This document shows positions 33,200-44,428 of a stretch of 64,000 nucleotides of DNA, in pieces. Both the position numbers and the translations under genes were made by a program. The notes beneath the pieces were generated by a model that worked only from the letters and a program-made list of their open reading frames with translations, was not told where the DNA came from and searched no databases. Positions within the stretch are counted from its first letter, which is position 1; the number at the start of each line of letters is the position of its first letter. Where the stretch lies: NCBI GenBank assembly GCA_003508835.1, contig PUFA01000084.1:3410001-3474000 (forward strand), in the 5' to 3' direction. The stretch comes from Eonycteris spelaea. Taxonomy: Eukaryota > Chordata > Mammalia > Chiroptera > Pteropodidae.

Positions 33200-33335
33200 A
33201 ATTCTTCTCCTTCTTGATGCTTTCCTTAACCTGGTGAATGTGTACTCCCTTATGCTTTGTCATATTTTATTAATACCTCCTTTCACATTTTTTTTGGATT
33301 ACTTGCTCTCCTTCACCACTAACTGGAACATCTCT
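33200..33335 (+). repeat. L2-like fragment
   Basis: 'gctttccttaacctggtgaa' ... 'actcccttatgctttgtcat' ... 'attacttgctctccttcacc' resembles plus L2 (ttccctgacc...ctccctctgtgctcccat...). Diverged. Confidence 0.4.
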
Positions 33336-33436
33336 GAATCATCTATTGATCTGTCCATCTATTAATCATCTATTCATTAATCTATTGATCTATTCATCTA
33401 TCTGTTCATCCACCTATCCATCCATTTATCTCTATA
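33336..33436. repeat. Degenerate (ATCT/ATTC/ATCC)n microsatellite
   Basis: Irregular tetranucleotide array of ATCTATT, ATCATCT, CATCC units, strongly interrupted. Confidence 0.85.
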
Positions 33437-33639
33437 ACTAAATGGAAATTTTCCATTCTAGATTAAAACTATAAGTTTATTTTGGCTGTTCCCAAATCCT
33501 TCTATTACACTACATCTTCCTTTCTCTGTAATACATGATTACTAGGAAGTTTATCTAAGTTTTAATTCTCACTGTCCCTAAATTGAAATTTTATTTCCAT
33601 TTTAAGAACTTGATCAGATATTTATTGCACATTATTTTT
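33437..33639. other. Unique sequence
   Basis: Nothing is identified. Confidence 0.4.
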
Positions 33640-33800
33640 TAAATTGTATTAAATTTATTGGGGTGATATTGTTAATAAAATTATATACATTTCAAGTATA
33701 CAATTCTATAATACATCGTCTGAATATTGCATCATGTCACCACCCAAATTCAAGGCTCTTTCCGTGACCATGTATTTAACCCTCTTTACCCTATAGTAAG
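33640..33800 (-). mobile_element. Short L1 3' end, bat-type 3'UTR
   Basis: Plus strand 'aaatttattggggtgatatt' 'gttaataaaattatatacat' 'ttcaagtatacaattctata' 'atacatcgtctgaatattgc' 'accacccaaattcaag' is the antisense 3' terminus of an L1 lineage I recall from bat genomes. About 150 bp of a severely 5'-truncated copy. No clear target-site duplication. Confidence 0.75.
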
Positions 33801-34094
33801 TCATAAAGTCAATTTAGTGAGTCACAACCAGTATTTTTAAAAAGAAAGAAATAGAAGAGGAATGTAATGTATTATTCTAACAGCTTTATGGCATTTAGTA
33901 AGGTTATTCTTATGAAATGTATGCATACATGCATGCATATGTGTGCAGGTATGCACACATGATCATGATGTGAGGTTTTTTCATATGTTATTGTTACAAA
34001 AACATTGAAAGACACTGAATTTAGAGAGGAAGGAATGGATTGCATATTTTTCCAGGCTTTTATATACAGAAAGGAGTAGAGAATTTGAGGTTAT
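33801..34094. other. Unique sequence with alternating purine-pyrimidine tract
   Basis: 33930-33970 alternates GCATACATGCATGCATATGTGTGC-type steps and contains small palindromes (ATGCAT, ATGATCAT). Confidence 0.5.
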
Positions 34095-34350
34095 AGTATG
34101 CTAGTAATAGCCAGCGTTTATTGAACACATATCATTTTGGTTAGGCCTTTTATATGCAAGATATAATAATTTTTAAAACAGTACCATGGAGTAGGAGCTA
34201 TTGATGGTAATAACTCCTCTGCAATTAGAAAATTCAGGAGAAAAGATGCTCATTAACTGCTAAAGATCTCTAAGTTTGCACTTGGATGACTCAAACCCAA
34301 GCCTATGTAAGCTGACTTCAGAACCTGTGCTTTAAACTATTACATAAAAA
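34095..34350 (-). repeat. MIR SINE (MIR3-like)
   Basis: Antisense order: 'gtttattgaacacatatcat', 'gtaggagctattgatggtaa', '...ttcaggagaaaagatgctca', 'caaacccaagcctatgtaag', 'cagaacctgtgctttaaact'. Confidence 0.7.
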
Positions 34351-34439
34351 GTTGTTGGAACAAACATATTCTGCATGGTCACTTAAGTACCAGTTTATAA
34401 GCTTTAATTGTTGCTTGCATTAACATTCAACATCTCTGC

Positions 34440-34463
34440 TTTTTTTTTTTTTTTTTTTTTTTT
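34440..34463. repeat. Poly-T tract
   Basis: T24 homopolymer. No SINE head or TSD is recognised next to it. Confidence 0.95.
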
Positions 34464-34644
34464 GCCCTGCAATATCTCAGATCACCCCTTCTCAGCCACA
34501 GTTTACAATATACACTTTATGTTAGAACTACTGGAAGATTATTTTCTCAGTCTTCCCTCTTCTCTGAGAAGCCCAAATGTAACAAGAGTGTCTTCCTCAA
34601 GAGTCATTGTAATGTTTTCAGTCTCTAGTAATACGTTGAATTTA

Positions 34645-34825
34645 CTTGCCTCTTTTACCCAATCGAAATGCCATGGGAAAGTTACTTAATTTCCCTTAAT
34701 GCAGTTTGCTCCTCCTTTAAAAAGATAATACAATTTCACAGTGTTGAAAGGATCAAAAGAGAAAATACATATAAAACAATTAACACATTGCCTGGGAAAT
34801 GGTATGCATCCAGTAGACGGGAATA
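34645..34825 (+). repeat. MIR SINE
   Basis: 'tgggaaagttacttaatttc', 'cctcctttaaaaagataata', 'aattaacacattgcctggga', 'atggtatgcatccagtagac' follow plus MIR. Confidence 0.7.
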
Positions 34826-34834
34826 GCATCTATA

Positions 34835-34935
34835 GATTATAATGTGTATTTATTAACAATGTATTCAACAAGTATTTTGAGCACCTATTCTTAGTGACTT
34901 ATTAGCCTAATAGAGCTTTGAAGCAGACCCTCTGC
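34835..34935 (-). repeat. L2 fragment
   Basis: 'gtattcaacaagtattttga' 'gcacctattcttagtgactt' resembles the antisense L2 terminus. Confidence 0.5.
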
Positions 34936-36714
34936 TAATTTCCCCTTCTTCTTGACTCTTTGGATTTTCACCTCCAAATCTATTAGCCAACCTCCAAATC
35001 TGAATTTATTACTCTTGACTTTGACCTTTGACACATCTAATTCCTCTAGTCTGACATGTCCTCTTCACTGGGGGCTATGGTTGTTTTCATTCAAAACTCC
35101 ACCCTGAACTCAAGGCCTTCACAAAAATGTCTCTGTTAATTATAATTTTTTCAGTAATTATGGCAATTCCATTGCATATGTCTGTGAAGTCTGGCTTAGC
35201 TCTAATTATATTCCCATGTTCTGAAAGCCATGAAAATATTTTATGCAGTTTTTAGTAGTTTTACTAAAGTTTGTTTAACTCTTACATTAGACTTGAAGCT
35301 CCCAGAGGAGGGTCGTGCTTATTAGTTATTTATATCTTTTATGGGACTCTTATTAGTTTTCTGAACAGCTGAGCTATCCCTCTTAATTCTCAAGCCCTTT
35401 GGTACTTTTGTAATGGTCTTTCTTTAGAAGGATATAAATGGTATCACAAAATCTCACTTTCTTTATTGGCCACCAACAAAGACTGATCTTATTTTCAGGT
35501 GACATTTCTTATATTCTTCCTTTAATTCCTTTACCACATTATACCATCCTAAAAATCATGCCTAGGTCCCCTTCAGTAAGAGAATGACACATAAAATGGC
35601 ATGGCATTTTTATTGATTGTATTGATATATAGTCTAATTTTTATTATTAGGTGTGTCGTGTGGGCAGCATGAATCTCTAGGAGCTTTAGTAATATTATCT
35701 TGGCTCAAAAAGAATATCATGTTTATTGACTATTTATTTCTATAAGCAATATAAAGCCTTTATTGTATAGTGAATAATTTCAATGTTGCATTTCATATTT
35801 GTAAGATTAAAAAGGTTATATGCAAAATAAATCTGGCAATATCAGCTTGGTTCAGTACCATTTCATAAACCTCAGCTCACGTAAAACTACAAGATTGATT
35901 TCTCAATATTCAATTTCTCAGTGGAGCAAATAGTCAAGACATGCATTAGTTTCTGCTCTTAAAAAAAGGCATTAGCATTTGCTCCTTCACGGATAATGAT
36001 ATTGGCTAGAGCCTAAATTTGCCTTGAATTTCCCTATCTTTTCCATGTCCTGCATTATCTCCAAAGTCAATGAAAATTTAGTGCATGGAAGAGTCACAGC
36101 ACCCTTGACTAGAACATGAATCCATTATATCAAAAAATAAATAAATAAAGACCAAGGTACTTTATAAACTATAATTTTACCACCTTCTCTCAGGCAACAC
36201 TCCCACTGAGATCAGTGGAAGGTTGACTCAATTGAAGAGATTAAAATGCAATACAACCAGCACATAGAAATAACTGGACTATAATTCCTACCCAAACACT
36301 GAAATCTAGCTACTTCTAATTTGGGTGAAGACACATACCAGCACCGCACAACAGGTGAAGAAAAGACGGAATACTATTTTCAGTGGTTTTTCAATATGTT
36401 TGTACTTTGGGCTCTAAAGTGCCCAGGGAGGTTTGTTCCTTCTCAACACAATATAAAATCAGAAATAAATACATTGGAATGCAATTTGCTAAAGGCAAAG
36501 TATACCCTTTGAACATATTATTCTCACATTATCATTTATATGCGGTTTATATGTAATATCTTAGACTATTTTAGATGCAGCTTATTTGTATGCTTAAATT
36601 CAAAAGCAATCGTATTTTCTTTTAAAGACTAAACAACTGCAGAAGCCACTGATGATTTCACTATTTTTTGCATATGTGTAAATATATGTATCTATATATT
36701 TAAAAGATGCCGTA
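34936..36714. other. Unique noncoding DNA
   Basis: A short imperfect duplication 'cacctccaaatct/caacctccaaatct' lies at 34969-35000. A fused splice-like site 'cttattttcag|gtgaca' lies at 35488-35505. No gene or clear transposon is seen; the 63-codon ORF at 36321-36512 has no signature. Confidence 0.45.
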
Positions 36715-36955
36715 GCCTTACAGTGAGAGATCACCCCAAGCAGGAAGGAACTGGTGATCACAGCTGTCTTGTCCCTCCTCCAGGGGTTTTGCCTCTGTGT
36801 ATTTCAGCCTCAGCCTTATCAGCTACTAGGGAACGGAAAGGGGATGAATGTTATCCAGCCGAGATGGCAGCTGCCACCACCTCGCCTGTGCCCTCCAGCT
36901 TTCTAATCACAAGGTGGAAATTTTTCAAGGACGTTTACTAGAAAAGAGAAGGAAA
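36715..36955. promoter_or_regulatory. Candidate conserved noncoding element with E-box palindrome
   Basis: Locally GC-richer island in AT-rich DNA. It contains the perfect 12-bp palindrome TGGCAGCTGCCA (36865-36876), centred on a CAGCTG E-box, and several CpGs. The 72-codon ORF 36723-36941 follows this composition but has no recognisable family. Confidence 0.25.
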
Positions 36956-37307
36956 ACAAAACAAAGCCCCAAGTAAAATGAATAAACATCATCCCCAAAG
37001 AAAAGCTCCTTTAATTCTTGAAGCCTATGCATGGACTGGCACTGCTGGCTATGACCTGAGACCACAAACCATACTTCTAACTGTACAGAAGCTCTATCTG
37101 ACCAAAGTACATAGACTTTAGCTCTAAGTCCATTTGTCTTAGCCTCAGTATTAGATCTAGAATGATTCTCACAACATTCTTGATCCTATGCTTTTTTTCC
37201 CCCTGCTAACATATGGACTGTGGATATTGTCCATTAACTCAGAGAATTAATGCTGTACTGCCACTTGTTTTCACTTGCATTTGAAGCAGCTCCTATGGGT
37301 CTTAGAT

Positions 37308-37308
<1 letters not shown>
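36956..37308. other. Unique sequence
   Basis: Nothing recognised upstream of the poly-A tract; no SINE body is evident. Confidence 0.4.

Positions 37309-37343
<35 letters not shown>
37309..37343. repeat. Poly-A tract (A35)
   Basis: An uninterrupted A35 run, the longest homopolymer here. No retroposed body or target duplication could be found, so it may be a simple expansion. Confidence 0.95.
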
Positions 37344-37345
<2 letters not shown>

Positions 37346-38157
37346 AGGCAACAGCCTTTTCTGGTCCACAGTGCTTTTCCTCTAGGCTTTAGAACATTTG
37401 AAATTGAGTGTGATACCAAATTTTAGTTTTCTAGATGATTCCAAAGTGTCTAAAATCCCTGCTGTGTTTTTCACCCATTTAGGACTTCCTGTGCAGTTCT
37501 TCTGAAGCAATTTAATAACCCAGTAGGTAAACCAGGTTTAATTCATAGCTTAAATTCACTTTCCTCATCTGGATTTGTCAGCAGTTATCTGGCCTTGTTG
37601 AGAATCACAATCCCAGGCATTAGAGTTAACATGTTTCTTCTTCTATAAGACCTCACACAAACTGTTGGATCTCTTATTAAGGTATCCTTTCCTGAGAAAT
37701 GCTGCTAACTGTGATCATTTCTGCAGATTCTCTCAGGTGACCCATTCGAGCCTCTGTGCTAGACTTGACTCACCATAATCTATAGCTTAAAAAAAACAAA
37801 TAATGAAAAATATCATCTCAAATTTATTTTCTTTTTTCAAATTTAATTGTAACCTCATGAAATATGAGATTTACAAAGTAGAAAACTCAATGTAAATATG
37901 AAATGTGGAAGATTTCATAAGGCAATTAATTGTAATTATAGACAAATTTTAATACTCTAGGATAGAATTTCACCCTATGTGCGAGCCCTTGATGTTCAGG
38001 ATTGGACTCACCATTTTACTTTGAGAAAGACTCCTTGTCTTCAGTTCTTTATTTTTGTCTACATATAAAGTTGGACGAAAGTTAGACTTGAAGACCTGGG
38101 AATGGTATTTGAAACATTCCAATCCTTCATAGTCTATGTCCAATCACTCACACATTT
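37344..38157. other. Unique noncoding DNA
   Basis: Nothing recognised. Confidence 0.4.
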
Positions 38158-38192
<35 letters not shown>

Positions 38193-38239
38193 ATAGTAGT
38201 AGTAGTAGTACTAGTAGTAGTAGTAATAGTAGTAGTAAT
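38158..38239. repeat. (AGT)n trinucleotide microsatellite
   Basis: About 27 TAG/AGT units with TAATAG and TACTAG interruptions. The plus ORF 38102-38365 with its poly-serine run is only the translation of this array. Confidence 0.95.
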
Positions 38240-38724
38240 CCTAATGGCTTTCCTTACTTATCGATCCTTTTAACTTTAGTTCACTTTCCATCAGTCCTGG
38301 CTTTCTTTGATGCCTCCTTGACAATTTTCCTGACCTCACTTTGTTCTTTATTTTATTTCTTATAACTTACAATTTGATATTTTAAAAAAATTGCTTTTAT
38401 ATTGTTTCTCTAGTTTTCACCATACCTCCAAAGGATTGTTCCAAATTATTTGAACCGACATTCAATATCTGAGATTTGTCTGTATTTTGGTGTTCAAATA
38501 CATTATAATGTCCGAGTATAGTATTTGTGATTCTCCAGAATCTGGAACAAAATAATTTTTCAGTTCTATCTCCCAGATTTCTTTTATCACATACTTTTTA
38601 TATGTCTGTCCACACTTATCATTCCTCATCCATACTAGCAATTTTCCCGCCTTTGCTGTCACTATTCCTTCTAACATAAATGCCATCCTTCAACATACAC
38701 AAATCTTACCCCACTAAAAGTAAT
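38240..38724. other. Unique noncoding DNA
   Basis: Nothing recognised. The minus ORF 38462-38686 shows no family signature. Confidence 0.4.
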
Positions 38725-38850
38725 CTTCAGATAACAAGGATAATGATCTTATCTTACTCTTCTTTGTATTACCTGTGCTTAGCAGAGTGTATTCATACAG
38801 CTTATTGAAATGAAATAAGAATCAAGTAATGCATGAACAAACAAATTAAT
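38725..38850 (+). repeat. L2 LINE 3' end
   Basis: 'aaggataatgatcttatctt' 'actcttctttgtattacctg' 'tgcttagcagagtgtattca' follows the plus L2 terminus (gcagggaccttgtct...gcctagcacagtg). Confidence 0.65.
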
Positions 38851-38929
38851 GTGAAAGGTCTGTTGGCTCCTTAACTGCTTCATAAAAGTATCACTTTTGT
38901 TTCTCAATCTTTACTCAGGTTCTTAAATT

Positions 38930-39205
38930 TTCACCCCCTAAATGTGACTTCTTCCTTCCTCTGTTACTCTTTAGGGCTGACTCAAGATCTATTACTTTAT
39001 AATGCCCTCTCTTACTATGCTTCATCATATTCATTCCTTGATTTTTCACAATGAACTAAGCCATACCACACAATCTGGCCTATGATTATGCACTGTCTTT
39101 TGTGGTTCTTTAATTGTTTCAAAAATATATAAATCTTATCTGCCCAAATTGACAACACTAGACTTTATCAAGGGCATAGATTGTTTTTTTCTATGCCACG
39201 CAAAT
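38930..39205 (+). repeat. L2-like fragment
   Basis: 'cccctaaatgtgacttcttc' ... 'tttctttaattgtttcaaa'-like core and 'actagactttatcaagggca' 'tagattg' resemble L2 (aaatgccacttcctcc ... actagactgtgagctccttgagggcagg). Confidence 0.5.
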
Positions 39206-39664
39206 CTCTCACAGAACTAGATTTACAGGAGGAAGCAGTTGTTAAGATGGCTCTCCAACTGACTGAAGTCAACTTTCACAACTTTTAAAAATGGGATGTT
39301 GACCTTGCCAACTGCAAGTGTGGTAGCCATAGCGTATGGATCGTTCTTTCCTCAGCAACAGAGAATAGCAGCACTCAAGCTCCAGCAAGAGTGTGTCTTG
39401 GAAGTGACTGCTATTTGGCTTCTTTCAACACTTCAGCTGAGTACTATCATATTCGCAGAAGAAAGTCTATAGTAACCATTCTCAATGCTGGACTTTTGTC
39501 CAGCTACCTCGGAATATTTGGAGAAATTTTGATAATACGAATTGCAAGCCCATACTGACATTAAAGAGTTTCTCACCTTGACCTCTGTTTCTTCTACTCC
39601 AGACTTTCTTGAATCATCCCATAAATGTGCTGCTCCAGGTTTTTATTGCTGGACTAGTAGTAGC
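39206..39664. other. Unique noncoding sequence
   Basis: A slightly GC-richer stretch at 39290-39480 with no recognisable exon or repeat. Confidence 0.4.
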
Positions 39665-39910
39665 AGCATTGTATTATAGTCAAGGACTTCATCTCTGAAG
39701 TCTGACTGTCAGTTCAGCTTCCCTCTCCTTTACTTACTGACTGTGTACCCTTGGTTCATTTAAGTTACCCAGCTCTATAGCTTATTTCCTCATTTGTATA
39801 AAGGGAATGTTAACTTTGTTATTGTGCAGATATGATTTAGGAAAAAGCTCTTAACGCTGCCTGGCTCATGGTGAAAATTAAATAATTATTAGCTATTTTT
39901 ATTACCTAAA
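39665..39910 (+). repeat. MIR SINE, nearly full length
   Basis: 'gaagtctgactgtcagttca', 'ttacttactgactgtgtacc', 'cttggttcatttaagttacc', 'gcttatttcctcatttgtat', 'cgctgcctggctcatggtga' are all in order. Confidence 0.8.
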
Positions 39911-40534
39911 ATAGCCTTATAACCATTTTACATAATAAAAACAGCTAATATTTATTTAATATGATTCATGTTTCTGCATACTCTACAGAATGATTGCTGA
40001 AATTACTCAATGATAATTTTTAAAAGATAAGGAAGCACCTTCTTAATATTTATGAATAGAATGTTTCCATCTCCAAAAACTGTAGGTTATGATAATTGTA
40101 ATGATTATGAAAAATGTGATAGACTATGTTTTATCAGATGGTAAAAATTATTTAACTTTAATATTTTTAAAATGCTTCTTTGGTTGCCTGAAAGTTCAGG
40201 ATTAAATTTAATAATTACTTACTTTATTCACATTGACATACTTAATTTCTTATTTACCTACATGGATTTATGGTTTTATTATTTTTAATACAAAAATCTT
40301 ATTTCATTTGTCTCAACACTTTTTTAAAGAAATATGCTACTTTAAAAAAAGTAAATAGTTGTTGGTCTTAGCTTGTCAGAAGTTGGCCATTTAATTATTT
40401 TTAAACTTATTTTTGAAAAAGTTATTAGAGATTAGAGATACATGGAATTTAAGAAAATTAAAGTATACTACAATAAAATAACTTTCTTTCTATTCTTGTT
40501 CTTATCTGCCCAATTTCCTCTACCCAATCGCAAA
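39911..40534. other. Unique AT-rich DNA
   Basis: Very AT-rich. 40440-40534 may already belong to the following L1, but landmarks are not clear. Confidence 0.4.
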
Positions 40535-41285
40535 TAACAATTTAATCACTATGTGTATGTATATTTTAAAATTTTGTTGATGTTTATAAAAACAAACATA
40601 AATACATATCATTTGATACATTTTATATAGAAAGTAGAATATCCTGCATAATGATTTGCATCTTGCTTTTTTTATCTGAAAGATTTTGTAGAGATTTTTA
40701 TATCAGTGCATGCAAAGCTAGTCATTCATCTTTATAGCTACATATTATTTTGCTACATGGATTTCCATAATTTATTTAGCCAGTCTATTTAGGTTGCTTA
40801 CAATTTTGTGATGTTATAAACAACAGTATAGTGAATAACCTCATACATAAATCTTTTTGCATATTCAAGTATATCTGTAGAATAAATACTCTGAATTAGG
40901 ATTGCTATGTCAAAGAGTATATTTATTTATAATTTTGATAAATATTATCAAGTAGCCTTTAATGAAGAGCATACAATAATATATGAGGTTATTAATTTCC
41001 ACAGATTCACCAAGGTACTGTTAAACTTTTGAATTTTGCCAGGTTGATAGGCTTTTTAAAAAGTGAGGTTACACGTATTTTAAAATATTTAAATGTGATT
41101 TATATTTTCTTTTTTATTAATTGTCTGTATACATGGCCTTTGCCCATTTTTGTTGAATTGTGAACCTTTTACATATCAATGTCTTAGAGTCATTTATAAT
41201 CAGAGAGATTCGCTTTTTTGTGATGAGTTGTATTTTCCCCCTAGTTTGTCATTTATCTTTTAAGAAGTTTTTATTTTGAAAAAGT
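40535..41285 (-). mobile_element. Old L1 3' region (L1M-like)
   Basis: Plus-strand landmarks of antisense L1 3'UTR/ORF2 end: 'tcctgcataatgatttgcat', 'cattcatctttatagctaca', 'tttatttagccagtctattt', 'ggattgctatgtcaaagagt', 'cctttgcccatttttgttga', 'ctagtttgtcatttatcttt'. No tail or TSD could be fixed. Confidence 0.8.
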
Positions 41286-42540
41286 TGCAAAAATTTATTA
41301 TTGGCTACCATAAACTTAGGAATTATTCTAATGAATTTAGCTAAAGGCATTATATTCTGGAGCAGCAGATTTTTATCTAAGTTACATGAAGCCTCAGAGT
41401 TCCACAGGTCATGTCTATGGAGTTTCTTGAAATATAGTCTGATAACAATTTAGTGTTAAAAATGCATGTGTTCCATCTCCATCAGGCCATGCCACAGAGC
41501 TATACCCAATGGTAGCATATCAAGACATGGAGATATGTAGACATTTACACAAGTTGAAAAAGTACCAATCTTGTAAATAAACACTTGAACTATTGGAGAA
41601 AGGATTTTAGGTTTGTTTCATTTCAAATCCTCTACTTCTGTGTCTATGTATTTTTAATATTCCTCTAAACCAGTCATTTCCTTTGTTTAAAGCATTTGAG
41701 GTTCATTTTTTTTTCTTAAAGGGAATTTTATGAAGAACCCTAAAACAGAACTTTTGTGGTTGAAAGCAGGTGCAAGGAATGGTAGACCCAATTTTTCTGC
41801 TTCACCTCGTTTCTACTCTTTCTCTTCTTTATCTTCTGATTCCTAGCAGCAACTGACTCACTCAGGAGGACTCTAGGTCCCCAATGCCACAGTTTGGAGG
41901 TCAAAGCTGTTGTCTACCTTTTAATCCTAAGAATGATGTAATGCCAACTTTTTGTTTAAAGTATTCAGGAACTTTCTTTGCTTGTGTATCCCTGACTCCT
42001 TCTACCCTTCCTTAATGGAAATTCTTCTTTAGGTATAACCTAAATCACACATTCTGAATAATTATCCTCTTTAATTTTATTAGAGATAAAAATAACATCT
42101 ATATAGTAATTAGATTTATAATATTCTAGAGGTTTAGTGGTAGAGAGACTCTTTAAGACCACCACATAGAGGTCCTACCAATGGAAAATCACCTCTTCAG
42201 TATCTCTAGCTAAGTCTCATCCACTAATCATACAGAATTAACTGTCCCACAAGCTGCTTCCATTTTGCTCCAGGTCTCAGAAAGTTTCTTCTCATATCTT
42301 CTACACCTTCTACTCATTGATCTACTCTTTGCTCCCTAGAGCTACACAGAATAAGACAGACTTTTCTGTAATAAAGACAAATATTTAAAGACAGTTATAT
42401 CTTCCTTATACACGATTCTCCAATTTTGTATTCCCTAAGTAAACTTCTGTTTTTCCTTCCACTACACCTCAACTGGGAAGTCCTCTCACTTTCCTGATTA
42501 CAGTCCTCTAGAATCACTTCAGCATATTGATCACTCCTAT
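41286..42540. other. Unique DNA; possible ancient LINE trace
   Basis: 42360-42420 ('taataaagacaaatatttaa' 'agacagttatatcttcc') faintly recalls an old CR1/L3-type element. Otherwise nothing is identified. Confidence 0.35.
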
Positions 42541-42560
42541 AAAAAAAAAAAAAAAAAAAA
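42541..42560. repeat. Poly-A tract (A20)
   Basis: Uninterrupted A20. I looked for a processed pseudogene body upstream and found none. Confidence 0.95.
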
Positions 42561-42769
42561 GCATGCCAAAGAAATCAACACTGCATGTAGGGACTGACCA
42601 AGTACAGAGATCATGATATTGGCTAATGTAGTCTAGATAGTATCTTTTCTGTTCTTTTCCTATTTTGTCTTTTCTGAATCTTTAATTTGCCTTGAAATCT
42701 GAATCATCCAAGTTTTTCAAGAAGTGGTGCAGAAATTTAGTCCAATATAAACTTAAGGCATCTCAGCCT

Positions 42770-42858
42770 TTGAAACCAGAAGGGTAACTAGTGATCATTT
42801 AGACCAATGGCTTCATTTTACAGCAGGAAGCTTTCTGAAATATTTATGTCTTCTTTAA
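42770..42858 (-). repeat. MIR-like fragment
   Basis: 'taactagtgatcatttagac' 'caatggcttcattttacagc' resembles the antisense variant MIR tail (agatcatctagtcc...cattttacagatgagg). Confidence 0.5.
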
Positions 42859-42945
42859 TGGCTGTACATTGTGGAGTATTCAAAAGACCCACAGCCAATA
42901 TGTCCTTTAACAGTATCTATAATAGCCTACTCCCCCAATGTCACA

Positions 42946-43434
42946 TGTGGTAGGCAGAATAATGACCCTCTAAAGAGATCTATGTTTTGATCCCCAGTAT
43001 TTGTGAATGTATTACCTAATGGGGCAAAAGAGGCTTTGCAGGTGACTACAGTTAAAAATTTTCAGATGGAAGAATTATTCTGTATTATCCAGGTGGGCCT
43101 GATCTAATCACATGAATTCCTAAAAGGGGAAAACCTTTCTTGGCTGTAGTCAGAGGAAGATAGGCAAAGGAAGAAGCATCAGAGATATACAACATTGATG
43201 ACTTTAAAGGTGCGGCAAGGGACCCAAGAGCCAAGGAATGAAAATACCACCTAGAAGTTGGAAAAAGCAAGGAAACAGATTCATCCTTAGAGTTTCATTA
43301 AAGGAATGCAGCACTATCATTTTAGCCCAGTGAGACACATGCAAGACTTACAGAATTCCAAGGTAATAAATGTGTGTTATTTTAGGCTACCAAGATTGTG
43401 ATGATTTGTTGTAGCAGCAACAGAAAACTAATAC
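42946..43434 (+). mobile_element. MLT1-type MaLR solo LTR, nearly complete
   Basis: Runs from 'tgtggtaggcagaataatga' through 'ggggcaaaagaggctttgca', 'tatccaggtgggcctgatct', 'ggaacc...' equivalents, 'gaatgaaaataccacctaga', '...ttttagcccagtgagacaca' and 'ggtaataaatgtgtgttatt' to 'cagcaacagaaaactaatac'. About 490 bp, plus strand. No internal ERVL-MaLR sequence adjoins, so it is a solo LTR. The ORF at 43085-43270 (minus) is an antisense shadow. Confidence 0.85.
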
Positions 43435-44094
43435 GCTTGAAAAGCCTAATACTAATCCAAATGTGTTCACAGTGTTAAGCCTCAAGCATTAAAAATAAGT
43501 AGTGTGTGCAAAGTATTATGGGGCAAATTTGCTTTTGCTTGAAAGCCATATCCTCATCATGACCCTTCTAGAATTTGTATTAATAACTCAGGGTACCATT
43601 TCGTCATTACTGCTTCAGTGTGTTAGCTGTTGTCTCAATGATGATGTTGGCCTAAACCTCCTCAGTCACACCCAGGGGATTTCTCCTTTACTAGGAGAAG
43701 TATCAGCCTAGGATAATCTTTTATATTATCATTCTTATAAAAAAAAGTTTTGGAAAATATTTGGGAACCTACCCTCTCTGTTTTATACCTGAGTTCACAT
43801 GGTGTTCACTTACATAGTAAAAGCCAATTTATATTAAGTAAGTATGTTCCTAAACCAAGTCAGAGTTCTGTTAATTTCGTAAATCCTTAGAGACAATATA
43901 ACTTTTCCTGAGAAGTTATGAGCAATGGAGACTGCTGTGGGGCCTTTTGCAAAATATGTGGTTTCACTAATGCACTGACAGCTGAGTGCTCCTCTAAGGG
44001 CTTACAGCAGAGATGTGGTTATATTTCAGGGCCTTGAGCTGCCTTTCAAAAGAAAACAATTCACATCAGTTGTTGGGTAAATATTTTATGCTAG
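43435..44094. other. Unique noncoding sequence
   Basis: Nothing recognised. The plus ORF 43502-43711 has no family signature. Confidence 0.4.
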
Positions 44095-44292
44095 GTAATG
44101 GGCTAGTTTCTGAACATATATTCCACATCTGATCATCAGAACTATATGAGGAAGATATTATGAAGACCTTCACAGATGAGGAAACTGAGACTCAGTGAAA
44201 ATAAATCACTTACTCAAGCTCACAGGATTTCTAATTACTGAAATGAGACTCATACCATGGCTGGCCTGACCCCAGAGTTAGATCATTCTATT
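44095..44292 (-). repeat. MIR SINE
   Basis: 'cttcacagatgaggaaactg' 'agactcagtgaaaataaatc' 'acttactcaagctcacagga' ... 'atgagactcataccatggct' is a clear antisense MIR. Confidence 0.85.
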
Positions 44293-44344
44293 TCTATAAG
44301 CAGTCTCCACGTAAGTGTGTACCAATCATACTGTTCTGGATTGT

Positions 44345-44428
44345 GGTAGGTCCATTCATTTCATCATTTCATAGTCTCTGGCACATGGTGGGGACTCAGC
44401 AAGATTTATTAAATGGATAGATGGATGA
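44345..44428 (+). repeat. L2 LINE 3' end fragment
   Basis: 'tagtctctggcacatggtgg' 'ggactcagcaagatttatta' 'aatggatagatggatgaag' matches the plus L2 terminus. Confidence 0.7.

Noticed and set aside
38102..38365. Poly-serine ORF
   Set aside because: Only the translation of the (AGT)n microsatellite.
42000..42560. Possible processed pseudogene ending in A20
   Set aside because: No recognisable coding sequence, no polyadenylation signal in position and no target duplication.
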